Shown: positions 1 through 9,256 of the stretch, one piece after another | Layout of the letters: each line of letters begins with the position of its first letter | Numbering within the stretch: position 1 is the stretch's first letter | Assembly (NCBI RefSeq): GCF_000236905.1 | Contig: NC_016527.1 | Coordinates: 558,001-622,000, forward strand | Direction of reading: 5' to 3' | Length of the DNA: 64,000 nt | Source of the DNA: Tetrapisispora phaffii CBS 4417 | Lineage: Eukaryota > Ascomycota > Saccharomycetes > Saccharomycetales > Saccharomycetaceae | Position numbers and translations under genes: made by a program | Notes under the pieces: model-generated | The model's input: only the letters and a program-made list of their open reading frames with translations | The model's database searches: none | What the model was told of the DNA's origin: nothing

Positions 1-465
1 CGGTGGATTGCTGGCTGCTTCTTGCAGTGTGGTGAGGCCTTCGAGGGACAGTGACACACATATATGGTATAAAGACGATTAAACGTTAAAAGCGTCGGAA
101 CAAGACAGGAAGAACACAGAGAAAACGGGACATGTCGAGTCAATAACATGAATGCAGTGTCGAACTCAGAACCTGAACCAACTAGCTTCCGGAAACGGAG
201 AATCATCCATTACTGTTTGTTTGTTTCAGAGAGAGAGAATACGATCTGTGGTTCTTCCAACCTTGGTGCAGACATATCCCTTTGGATGCTTCTATTGCGA
301 CGTTGGAAGGAATGCCACATCGCAGTGGTTATCGTGTCCGTGTTTGTGTTTGTGCTGCGGCTTCTCGCTCACGGGCGGGTGACTTTCTGTTTCGACGCGA
401 GCTTCTCTGGCCGGGATCGCGCGCTGTTTTGGGTGCCAACTCGCACAGCCTGGCGGATTCGCAGT

Positions 466-652
466 CACGTGGCTGAGCAGTGTGATACCCGGCAACGCGT
501 GCTGTGTGGCACGTGACCAGGTCCTGAAGAGAAACACTGTCACGTGACGGATTATGGCGAGTGCGGGTCACACCCGCACTCGCACCGGCGCCCGCCTGAA
601 ATAGGGGTTGCCGGCCACGTCCGTCCATGCGTTGCGGACACGTGTTACCCGG
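466..652 (+). promoter_or_regulatory. GC-rich island with four CACGTG sites and a TTACCCGG site
   Basis: CACGTG (the Cbf1 E-box core) occurs at 466-471, 510-515, 541-546 and 639-644. The last is directly followed by TTACCCGG at 645-652, a Reb1-type core, so the two sites abut. Cbf1 and Reb1 are general regulatory factors that clear nucleosomes in budding yeasts. Binding here is inferred from the motifs alone. The island ends about 320 bp before ABP1. Confidence 0.5.
557..583. repeat. GC-rich inverted repeat, 12-bp arms with 3-nt loop
   Basis: The arm at 557-568 is perfectly complementary to 572-583 around a 3-nt centre. Both arms are mostly G and C. It lies inside the ABP1-upstream GC island and could extrude as a cruciform or form an RNA hairpin. 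No coding role is seen. Confidence 0.75.
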
Positions 653-972
653 CGTGTGGTGTCATCCGCTCTCTGGCAGAGAGCAGGCATGTTGCGTATT
701 GTTAGGCGCTCACCGCTGGTGCTGTGCTGTGTGTCCAGTTTTCCACTTTTGCATTTTTCACACAGCAATGAAATTATGTGCAGTGTGCGATCCTGTCCCA
801 TACTTAATCTCACTATTCGCCCTATTATTTCAATTGCTATGCTGTTACTATAACAGATCCACAGGTACGTTTACAGTTGCATATATCTGCATTGGGTTCT
901 CCTGTACTCTGCTGCTCTCCCATACACGCACACACACACATATCCCCCCAGTACAACACTCAACACGCTACA

Positions 973-2559
973 ATGGCTTTGGAACCTATCAATTGCTCCG
1001 CTCATGCAAGAGACATCGAGGACGTCTATCAGAAAATCGTCAGAGATTCAGACCCAGACACAACATGGATGATCATCTCGCCAAACGCACAAAAGGAGTA
1101 CCTACCGGAAACCACAGGCTCTGACTTTTCAGAGTTCTTGGGCTCGTTCGACGAGACTAAAGTCCAGTATGGTTTCGCCAGAATTACGCCACCAGGCTCA
1201 GATGTAGGCAAAAATATCTTGATTGGTTGGTGTCCGGATTCCGCAGCAATGAAGTCAAGAGCCTCCTTTGCTGCTAACTTCGGTGTCGTCGCCAACACCG
1301 TCCTAAAGAGTTACCACGTTCAAGTCTCCGCTAGAGACTCCGATGATTTGGCAGAAAGGGACATTCTGAAGAGAATTAGTGACGCTGCAGGCGCTCGTTA
1401 CTCAATCCAATCCTCAGACTCGAATTCTGCTGCTTCTAAACCTCGTTCCTCAGTTGCTTCAAAACCAGCTCCTATCTTCAACAAACCGAAACCAACACCT
1501 GTTGTCAACACTCCAAAACCAGCTGTCTCGAAACCTGCTAACAATGATGACGATTGGGACGAACCAGAGGTCGAAGAAAGAGACTTCTCAGCAAATCCAT
1601 TGAAACCAAACGCTTCCACTTACAAACCAATCGGCAAAGTTGACCTACAAAAAGTCATCGCTGAAGAAAAAGCCAAAGAAGATCCACGTCTTGTCCATAA
1701 CGGACCTGTAGTTGGAACCAAGCCTCCTATTAATGTTGGTGCTGCATCTACCCAGAGTGACAGTGACCACTTGGTCAAGGGTTTTAAGACAGAAAAGAGT
1801 CCTGCTGAGCTTTGGGCTGAAAAGAAGGCTGCTAAATCAGGCTCTACTACTACTCAAAGGGAAGCACCTCAACAGCAACAAAATGCTTCACAAGAAGAAG
1901 ATACAGAAGAGCATTTAGAAGAGGTCGATGAACTAAAATCGAAATTCGAAAAATTGTCCGCAAATGCTGAACCTCAAGTCATAACACCAAAGCCATTCTC
2001 AAAACCGCAACAAGTAGAAGAGATACCTTCCAAGACAAACATCAAGATGACGGGAACTCCATTACCTGGCATGCATAATGAAGAACCAGAAAAAGACGAA
2101 GAAGATAACAACGATGATGATTGGAATGACGATGAAGAACAAGAACAAGCTCCACAACCTCTACCACCTAGAAACGTTAGACCAGAGCAAGAGCAAGAGC
2201 AAGAACTAGAAGAGCAAGAACCAGAACAAGAAGAAGAAGCTGATGTCCCCCCACCACCTTTACCATCGAGAGAACAAGTACAAGAGCCAGAACCGGAAGC
2301 CACTTTACCTTTACCAGCCAGGGAGTCATCTGCTCCACCTCCACCACCACGAAAGGTTGCAACTCAAGAGAAACCTGCGTTGGCTACTGCTGTTGCCGAA
2401 TACGATTACGATGCTGCCGAAGACAACGAATTAACCTTTGTTGAAGGTACGAAGATCATCAATATCGAATTTGTTGATGATGATTGGTGGTTAGGTGAAA
2501 ATGGCACAACTGGTGAAAAGGGTCTGTTCCCAGCTAACTATGTTTCTTTAGAAAACTAA
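973..2559 (+). CDS. ABP1: Abp1, actin-binding protein of cortical patches
   Basis: Abp1 binds F-actin at endocytic patches, stimulates Arp2/3 and recruits patch kinases and other proteins through its SH3 domain. The 528-residue product starts MALEPINCSAHARDIE, as in S. cerevisiae Abp1. The frame is open for 32 more codons upstream, but that extension is not conserved, so the start at 973 was chosen. An ADF-homology domain covers about residues 1-135. The middle is acidic and rich in Glu, Gln and Pro, with PxxP stretches around residues 395-465 (for example PPPPLPSR) that resemble SH3 ligands. A C-terminal SH3 domain spans about 470-528, with ALYDY-like AEYDYDAAEDNE, DDDWWLGE and GLFPANYV. It opens a block collinear with S. 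cerevisiae III-right (YCR088W onward). FIG2 and YCR090C, which follow ABP1 in S. cerevisiae, are absent before KIN82. Confidence 0.97.
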   Translation: MALEPINCSAHARDIEDVYQKIVRDSDPDTTWMIISPNAQKEYLPETTGSDFSEFLGSFDETKVQYGFARITPPGSDVGKNILIGWCPDSAAMKSRASFAANFGVVANTVLKSYHVQVSARDSDDLAERDILKRISDAAGARYSIQSSDSNSAASKPRSSVASKPAPIFNKPKPTPVVNTPKPAVSKPANNDDDWDEPEVEERDFSANPLKPNASTYKPIGKVDLQKVIAEEKAKEDPRLVHNGPVVGTKPPINVGAASTQSDSDHLVKGFKTEKSPAELWAEKKAAKSGSTTTQREAPQQQQNASQEEDTEEHLEEVDELKSKFEKLSANAEPQVITPKPFSKPQQVEEIPSKTNIKMTGTPLPGMHNEEPEKDEEDNNDDDWNDDEEQEQAPQPLPPRNVRPEQEQEQELEEQEPEQEEEADVPPPPLPSREQVQEPEPEATLPLPARESSAPPPPPRKVATQEKPALATAVAEYDYDAAEDNELTFVEGTKIINIEFVDDDWWLGENGTTGEKGLFPANYVSLEN

Positions 2560-3243
2560 GTCATCTCTATGACAGATCTGATTTTTTTGCTCGTCCATAA
2601 GTCTTACGGTATATATGTACAGTTTTCTAACACACACAAAGAGAGAAGAGAGAAATATTCTCACCACCAGTATGTATTTATATGTATAACGACATTAATT
2701 CTTCAATAAAAAATAAAACAATGTGAGTCATTTAACTGTTAAATATTTGATATACGGTTGTGACATCGTTCCATGTACCCACTTACTCGCTATCAAGAGG
2801 ATCGCATCGAAATCATTTGACATGATTATATATAGTTTTCAGAAGGGCGGAAAATAATATTCCAAAGTGTTGAAAATTAAAAAATAATTAGAAACGTTAC
2901 ATTTATACCTTTTAAAATGTCATGTACTTAAATGTAAAGTATGCAATACGACCATAACATTTGAAACTAATTACTTATTTAAAAGTGTATTATTTTTTGA
3001 AACATATCCTTAGTCGAAGACCCATTTATTTATATTTTGCAAGCCGAAGGAAATATACTAGTTAACTTGTTAATAATTGATATTTATTAGCATAAGTATA
3101 TTCAGGAAATACTACCTTTACAAATAATATATTACTTTAAACCCATTCAAGCTGATCATATTAACAATTTATTGATAAATAGTTAAAAGTTTGCAACAAA
3201 CAAGATATTTACCAGGGCTCTTTAATTATATAGAGCACGAAAT
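2560..3243. other. AT-rich intergenic, ABP1 to KIN82
   Basis: No gene is seen. An 11/11 match to the ARS consensus WTTTAYRTTTW lies at 3028-3038 in very AT-rich DNA. Such matches are common by chance in AT-rich yeast DNA, so it is only a weak hint of a replication origin. Confidence 0.5.
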
Positions 3244-5436
3244 ATGAAGAAGTATGGGAATACAAAAGTGAAGACTGCTTCACAGAATACAGAGGATAAG
3301 TCTAGCATATCTTTCTCGAAAATGATAAAACAATCTTGGAAAAAAAAATTGCCAGGTAACAGCAGTGGTGATGTGAATAATAAATATAAATTGCGATATG
3401 ATGTAGAAACAGGTAGTCGACTGGGTGATGATCCCAAAGTCGAAGCCTTGACAGATAATAATGACTACAACCTTTATTCTACAACTGTATCAATCAATAG
3501 TACTAAAGAATCAAAGGATTTGCAGACATTGGTTCCAGCACATACAGTCACGCAGCATAGTCTGCATCAGGGTCCTGAAAGTTTGACTGACTCAATTACA
3601 TCAGCTCCCATTTCTAATATTTATTATGACTCCAATGAGACACCAGATTATACCACAGATCTTAGTAGAACCGCTACAAAAAGTATGCAGAGTTCGACAT
3701 TTAATACCTCAGGAAAGGACCAAAGAAAACAGTCAGTAAGTTATGCAACTATGGCCCCTCCAAGGCGTACTCTTTCACATATTAGTTCAAAAAATACCTA
3801 CTCTCCCATTTCAACCAATCTTGCCCCATCTAGAAATAGTAATATATCTGATCTAAAACAATATGAAGAACTGCAAGCTCAATTACCTAATAGATTATTC
3901 AGAGACAGGTCTATATCAGATATTTCGGATGGTGGCGTAGCGTTCCCATGTATTACAATTAACTTTGGCAAAGAATGTCCTGAACCAAAATGCGAAAGAA
4001 ACTATGACAGTAGTGATAACTATTCGAATGTATCAGAAAAATTCTCAGAAGAGAACAACAGCAAGATTGTAAATAGCGAAGACACTGTGCGTTCTACTAA
4101 TGCGTTTCATTCCGATATCAATGAAGATTCCAATGACATAATACTAAAACGCAATAATGAAATGGCTCCAATTAGATCAAAAAAATTACAAGCGAAAATA
4201 TATCATAAAAGATTTTGCGAAATAAAGGTAGGACCAAAATCTTTTGAAAAAGTTAGATTGCTTGGACAAGGTGATATTGGTAAAGTATATCTGGTACGTG
4301 AAAAAAAAACAAATAAACTTTTTGCATTGAAAATTCTTAGTAAATCTGAGATGATTAAAAGGAAGAAAGTAAGACGAATTTTGACAGAACAAGAAATTCT
4401 AGCTACTAGTGATCATCCATTCATTGTAACATTATATCATACTTTTCAAACAAAGACTTATTTATATATTTGTATGGAATATTGCATGGGAGGAGAATTT
4501 TTTAGGGCACTTCAAACAAGAGAAAATAAGTGTATTTCTGAAAATGCGGCTCGATTTTATGCAAGTGAGGTTGTAGCAGCATTAGAATATTTACATTTAC
4601 TTGGCTTTATATACCGTGATTTAAAACCCGAAAACATTTTATTACATAAGTCGGGTCATATTATGCTGGCTGACTTTGATCTTTCAATACAATCCCAAAG
4701 TGATAGCGAACCGGTGATTGATAGTCTAACTAATAATGCATACATTGACACAAAGAAGATATCCGAGGGCTTTAGGACAAATTCATTTGTTGGAACGGAA
4801 GAATATATAGCACCTGAAGTTATTAGGGGAAATGGACATACAACTGCTGTTGATTGGTGGACTTTGGGTATATTAGTTTACGAAATGTTATATGGTTATT
4901 CTCCATTTAAAGGTAGAAATACAAATGAAACATTTAGTAATATTATAAAAGAGCAGGTCTCATTTCAAGGTCATGATATTTCCAAGACAGGGAAAGATCT
5001 GATAAAAAAACTGTTGATCAAAAATGAAATAAAGCGTCTTGGTTCTAAGCAAGGTGCAGCAGATATCAAATCTCATCCCTTTTTCAAGAATACACAATGG
5101 TCATTTTTGAGAAATAGAGAGCCTCCACTGATACCAATTCTAACAGATGAAGGTTTTGAATTGAAAAATTCTTTGAAAGCTAAAGAAAAAGTTGACAAGA
5201 AAGATGACCAGCCTAAAACTGACTTTGAAACCAAAGCCTTTGACGGTGAAGTCAGTCTTGATGAAGATATTCCCATGAAAGACCCCTTCAGTGATTTTAG
5301 TTCAATGACCTTGATTAAAGATAACTATGATACGGCAATCCCGTACAAAAAATGTGACTCTTATGGAGTCATTTTTTATAAAAAGAATAAGAATTTTTTG
5401 AGTACAACTGCTCCAAAAGGTTTCTTCAATAGATAA
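3244..5436 (+). CDS. KIN82: Kin82/Fpk1-type AGC kinase (flippase kinase)
   Basis: Kin82 and Fpk1 phosphorylate the P4-ATPases Dnf1 and Dnf2 and so activate inward phospholipid flipping at the plasma membrane. The protein has 730 residues, close to S. cerevisiae Kin82. Residues 1 to about 330 are Ser/Thr/Asn-rich and probably disordered. The kinase domain runs from about 333 to 620, with the Gly loop [10 protein letters not shown], catalytic YRDLKPEN near 457 and activation-segment GTEEYIAPE near 517. The metal-binding motif reads DFD (ADFDLS, near 477) instead of DFG, which is normal for this subfamily. An AGC C-terminal tail follows. Position between ABP1 and MSH3 matches YCR091W, so KIN82 is preferred over its ohnolog FPK1. 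It converges on MSH3, with 59 bp between the stop codons. Confidence 0.93.
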   Translation: MKKYGNTKVKTASQNTEDKSSISFSKMIKQSWKKKLPGNSSGDVNNKYKLRYDVETGSRLGDDPKVEALTDNNDYNLYSTTVSINSTKESKDLQTLVPAHTVTQHSLHQGPESLTDSITSAPISNIYYDSNETPDYTTDLSRTATKSMQSSTFNTSGKDQRKQSVSYATMAPPRRTLSHISSKNTYSPISTNLAPSRNSNISDLKQYEELQAQLPNRLFRDRSISDISDGGVAFPCITINFGKECPEPKCERNYDSSDNYSNVSEKFSEENNSKIVNSEDTVRSTNAFHSDINEDSNDIILKRNNEMAPIRSKKLQAKIYHKRFCEIKVGPKSFEKVRLLGQGDIGKVYLVREKKTNKLFALKILSKSEMIKRKKVRRILTEQEILATSDHPFIVTLYHTFQTKTYLYICMEYCMGGEFFRALQTRENKCISENAARFYASEVVAALEYLHLLGFIYRDLKPENILLHKSGHIMLADFDLSIQSQSDSEPVIDSLTNNAYIDTKKISEGFRTNSFVGTEEYIAPEVIRGNGHTTAVDWWTLGILVYEMLYGYSPFKGRNTNETFSNIIKEQVSFQGHDISKTGKDLIKKLLIKNEIKRLGSKQGAADIKSHPFFKNTQWSFLRNREPPLIPILTDEGFELKNSLKAKEKVDKKDDQPKTDFETKAFDGEVSLDEDIPMKDPFSDFSSMTLIKDNYDTAIPYKKCDSYGVIFYKKNKNFLSTTAPKGFFNR

Positions 5437-5495
5437 AACCATTTTAGGTAATATAAATTTAACATTGTATAAATGATAATCAAAATTAGTCAAAT

Positions 5496-8400
5496 TTATT
5501 TACTATTTTCTTCTTCATTTGTTGTCGAGTCAATTAATGTAATTAAAGAGGAAACTTTTTCAGCATTATCAAGTGAAGATGATAAAATATTCTTCATTGT
5601 ATATATAACATTTAACTTTGGTTCAATTTCTTCTTCATCACGCATGGTTTCAGATGCAGAATGAGCCTCATTTATTATACGTGCATCAATTTGTGCTAAT
5701 TTTGCGACATTTAAACCATATGAATTATCTGTCAATCCCTTCTTTAATTTATATAGGAAAACAACTGTAGTCCATGATTCTCCTTCTAATTTTCTTTCGA
5801 CAAAATCCATATAGTAATTTTGAATTACTTTTGATGATAAATTTTTTGTGAGATTTGAATAATGAGTAGTAAATAGAACTACTGGGCACGATGGTAGTGT
5901 TACGAAATAGTTTATTAAAGACCACGAAATAGCTTGGCCATCTTTCGTTGAGGTTCCTCTGCCGACTTCATCAAGTAATAATAAAGAATTTTCAGTAGAG
6001 TTTTTTATGATGTGTAATATTTCTTGTAATTCTACTTTAAATGTCGACTGACCTTGTAACAAGTTATCATACGCTCCAATTCTTGTTAGAACATTATCAA
6101 AAATACTAATTTCTAGCACGTCAGCGGGGACAAAAGATCCAATTTGACTTAATATTATCAACAGAGCTACTTGCCTAATATATGATGACTTCCCACCCAT
6201 GTTTGGACCTGTAATAATTAAAAAACTACCTTCTTTCTGTGATATCGTTACATTATTCGGAACATAATTCAAATTTAATGACTCGATTATGGGGTTTCTT
6301 GAATTTGATGCTTGAATATACTGTGGTACGTCTGTAAATTTTGGTCTAACATAATTGGTGTAATTTGAAGTGGCTGATAAAGAAAGAAGCGCATCATATA
6401 CTCCAAAATTACTAATTATTTGATGGAGCTTTGTATATTCCTTATTTATACATTTGACAAATGACAAGTATTCAGAGTTAGCTTCATTGTATAATAATTC
6501 GTTTTGGAATTGAAGCTTTTCACACAGTAATTTAGTTTTAGGCGTTTGGTATCTGCTAATCATTTTTGTTCTATTAACTACAACCCAATCAGCTGGTATA
6601 CCTTTTACTTGAGTATTTCTTACTTCAATTAGGTATTCTGTTTCATCTTTGAATGATAAATGTGGTCTCTTCAAAATATTTTTTATATTTTGTAGTTCTT
6701 CTTGTAGTTCATTCTTGATCGAGCCTATTTCCCTTTGAATACTCGTCATATTCTCCGAATTACAATAGTTATTAAGGTTAAAAAACTCACACACTTGTAT
6801 TTTAGGATCTTTATCTAGTACTGCTGAAATATTGATCATAGCTAATAATTCAGGTATTCTTGAAGTTAGTAAATTTTCATTTATAGTTTTAAATAAATTA
6901 AAAAGAAATGGTGACTTTTTGTTAATCAAACCATTTTCATTAATTACTTCACTACTCAAAAATTCGTTATGAACCTGAAAATGATCATAAAATTGTTTCA
7001 TCTGCTTGAGGAAGTAATATACTTCTTTTCTTGATGTAATACCATATGATATACGGTTGATGGTCTTCAATATGTCTGGTGTATTTTTCAGCAGATTATT
7101 TAAAGAATCAAAAAAAATATTTTCTATTTCAGTAACTAATGCTTCAATTGAATTTAACCTTTCTTCAATTAATACCTGGTTTGTTAAGGGATGTAGAACC
7201 CAATCTCTTAATTGTCTGGATCCGAATGCAGTTCTTGTATGATCTAATAACCAAAACAAAGATCCTTTACCACAGTCATTAGAGAATATATCTAAACTTT
7301 GAATTGTGTTTTTATCTAATGTAAATGAGGAGTTGGTCAGAAAATGCTTGTAGTTAGTTGGAAGCTTTAGGATATTCTGATTATTATATTCCGTTAAATA
7401 AAAATAAAGGTGATAAAGTAACGAGCGAAACACATCTTTCATGTCATTTCCTTTGACTATTTCATCTAATTCTTTCGTAGGAACAATATCATTAGGTATA
7501 TCTTTAGACTGTTTTATTATGGAACATTCCTTACCTTTCAACTTTTTAGAAATTAATTCAGGAAATTCTTCTGTAGTTAGAACTTCAACAGGGTTTAAAT
7601 GCAGTAAACGTGTTTCGAACTTTTCGAGTCTATTAATTGGCTCAGTAAAGGAATCGTACACAACTTCTCCACTGTTTAGATTTACTGAGATCAGAAAAAA
7701 CTCAAATAGATCATTATTTTTTAAGTTTAGTTCATTTATAACGAGATTTAATTTCAAAATCCATATTGAATTATTATGGCCAAGAACAAACTTTTCTCTC
7801 AGGTTTGTAAATGTAGAGTTAACACCAAACGTGGCTTTTGTAAACACACCAGTGATCTGTCTTTCAAAAACTGAGGAAGATTTGGAAGAGGGGAGAACTT
7901 TTTTAATAGCGCTTGTTTCTGTTTGTTCTACTATCGCTACTTTGAGATTATGGTGCACCAAGTTTTCCAAGTGAACTTTCAGTCTTATATCAGGAAATGA
8001 ACAGTATGCGAATTGTTTGTAATTTTTATCCTGTGGGTTGGATCCGTCTATACTAAGTTTTCCAGGAATAAGCATAATGTGTAACAGTTGGCTGACGATG
8101 ATAGCATCTTCAGCAAAACATTTGTATTTATAACCGACACGAACTATTAAAACTTTATCCATATTTTTGATTTTTATATCTTTTATTTGTTTATCTAATG
8201 GTGTCAATTGATCGGTATTAGTTTTTTTACTCTTTTTGGTATTATAACTACCTTCAGCTGCTTCAGTGGAAGGTTCATCAATTTCATCAATATGTTCATT
8301 CGTAACCCTTTTTCTCTTTGACATAATATTATTAAGCGTCTTTAAAAAGGTAGAAGAACGTTGACCATTAGAAATATTTTCTACTTTATCTGTTTCCTTG

Positions 8401-8681
8401 ATAATTTCATCTTCTTCTGTTATGAGATCATCAGTGGGATTAGAAAGTTCTGTATCATTTAGTGACGTAACATGTATCGAACTATTTCTTGTTTCGGTGT
8501 CTTCTGAGCTCCCTGATCGTAGTAAATCTGACGATACTCTGTCATCTTTAACTTCATTTGAAATATCAATTAGTATAGGTTCTGGCATCGCACTATTTGC
8601 ACTAACAGACAATTCTATTGCATCATTTTTTGATTTCTTAACAGATTTAAAAAATCTACTTATAATAGGCTGTTTTGACAT
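5496..8681 (-). CDS. MSH3: Msh3, MutS homolog for insertion/deletion mismatches
   Basis: Msh3 pairs with Msh2 (MutS-beta) to recognise insertion/deletion loops and to trim 3' flaps in recombination. The reading frame opens at 8732, but the second ATG at 8681 gives MSKQPIISRFFK. That is a PCNA-interacting box (QxxIxxFF) right at the N terminus, as in S. cerevisiae Msh3, so 8681 was chosen (1061 residues). The N terminus to about residue 170 is polar. The mismatch-binding region follows (RVGYKYKCFAEDA, then FAYCSFPDIRL), then connector and lever domains. The ATPase has Walker A TGPNMGGKSSY near residue 824 and Walker B LLLLDEVGRGTS near 903. All key motifs look intact. It is divergent from CDC39, as in S. 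cerevisiae (YCR092C, YCR093W). Confidence 0.97.
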   Translation of the reverse strand: MSKQPIISRFFKSVKKSKNDAIELSVSANSAMPEPILIDISNEVKDDRVSSDLLRSGSSEDTETRNSSIHVTSLNDTELSNPTDDLITEEDEIIKETDKVENISNGQRSSTFLKTLNNIMSKRKRVTNEHIDEIDEPSTEAAEGSYNTKKSKKTNTDQLTPLDKQIKDIKIKNMDKVLIVRVGYKYKCFAEDAIIVSQLLHIMLIPGKLSIDGSNPQDKNYKQFAYCSFPDIRLKVHLENLVHHNLKVAIVEQTETSAIKKVLPSSKSSSVFERQITGVFTKATFGVNSTFTNLREKFVLGHNNSIWILKLNLVINELNLKNNDLFEFFLISVNLNSGEVVYDSFTEPINRLEKFETRLLHLNPVEVLTTEEFPELISKKLKGKECSIIKQSKDIPNDIVPTKELDEIVKGNDMKDVFRSLLYHLYFYLTEYNNQNILKLPTNYKHFLTNSSFTLDKNTIQSLDIFSNDCGKGSLFWLLDHTRTAFGSRQLRDWVLHPLTNQVLIEERLNSIEALVTEIENIFFDSLNNLLKNTPDILKTINRISYGITSRKEVYYFLKQMKQFYDHFQVHNEFLSSEVINENGLINKKSPFLFNLFKTINENLLTSRIPELLAMINISAVLDKDPKIQVCEFFNLNNYCNSENMTSIQREIGSIKNELQEELQNIKNILKRPHLSFKDETEYLIEVRNTQVKGIPADWVVVNRTKMISRYQTPKTKLLCEKLQFQNELLYNEANSEYLSFVKCINKEYTKLHQIISNFGVYDALLSLSATSNYTNYVRPKFTDVPQYIQASNSRNPIIESLNLNYVPNNVTISQKEGSFLIITGPNMGGKSSYIRQVALLIILSQIGSFVPADVLEISIFDNVLTRIGAYDNLLQGQSTFKVELQEILHIIKNSTENSLLLLDEVGRGTSTKDGQAISWSLINYFVTLPSCPVVLFTTHYSNLTKNLSSKVIQNYYMDFVERKLEGESWTTVVFLYKLKKGLTDNSYGLNVAKLAQIDARIINEAHSASETMRDEEEIEPKLNVIYTMKNILSSSLDNAEKVSSLITLIDSTTNEEENSK

Positions 8682-9256
8682 GAGCGTCACAGATATTATA
8701 AATTTAAGAAGTTTCTCAACCAATTTGCTCAATCAATGTTCACTATCAAATTTTGTTGACTTCTAATATAATGATATCTATAGTTACTAAAACAATAAGA
8801 ACTATTGTAAAGAGTTATTACTTAAAGCACTAATTAATTAATTTGGCAATGAGATTATTGTAAGTAAGAATACTTAAATCACTTGTTACGGTAAAGGTTA
8901 TCCATAAATTTTTAAAATTTCTTTATATTATGGAATTCCCACAATTAATAAAAATTTAACATAAATAACAAACGAAATACAATAATATTAAGAAGATATC
9001 AAATAAATAATATTCACTTATCTAGTGTGACAGTAAACATATTAATGTTCCAATAATTCTACTGGTTGAATCCAAATAGAGCAAAATAAGCACATATTTC
9101 CTGTATATAAATAGAACCACTTTTTTAAGAGGTTTCATTAAGGATATTCAAGAATACAAGGATCGTACCCACAATAATAATAAGAAAGTCAAATTCACGA
9201 TATATTATATCTTGTTATTCAATTAATTAGAAAGGAAACCTAAAACTACATTTGAT
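8682..9256. other. Divergent promoter region, MSH3 and CDC39
   Basis: This is AT-rich DNA with A-runs and T-runs typical of nucleosome-depleted yeast promoters. I see no gene, repeat or recognisable RNA. Confidence 0.6.

Larger units (their letters stand above)
1..972. other. Intergenic region upstream of ABP1
   Basis: No gene is supported here. Short open frames exist on both strands, but they overlap one another and resemble no family I know. Roughly 350-720 is clearly richer in G and C than the rest and carries the regulatory island listed separately. Just before ABP1 there is a short CA-rich run (about 928-942), a common yeast leader feature. Confidence 0.7.

Noticed and set aside
466..644. 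Point centromere, because CACGTG is also the CDEI element
   Set aside because: No adjacent very AT-rich CDEII of about 80-160 bp followed by a CCGAA-type CDEIII. Repeated CACGTG fits a promoter better.
877..972. 32-codon N-terminal extension of ABP1
   Set aside because: The extension is translated CA-repeat leader. The conserved Abp1 start is at 973.
5346..5382. Hairpin near the 3' end of KIN82
   Set aside because: It lies in coding sequence, has a 2-nt bulge and consists mainly of an A-run opposite a T-run, which is common in AT-rich DNA.
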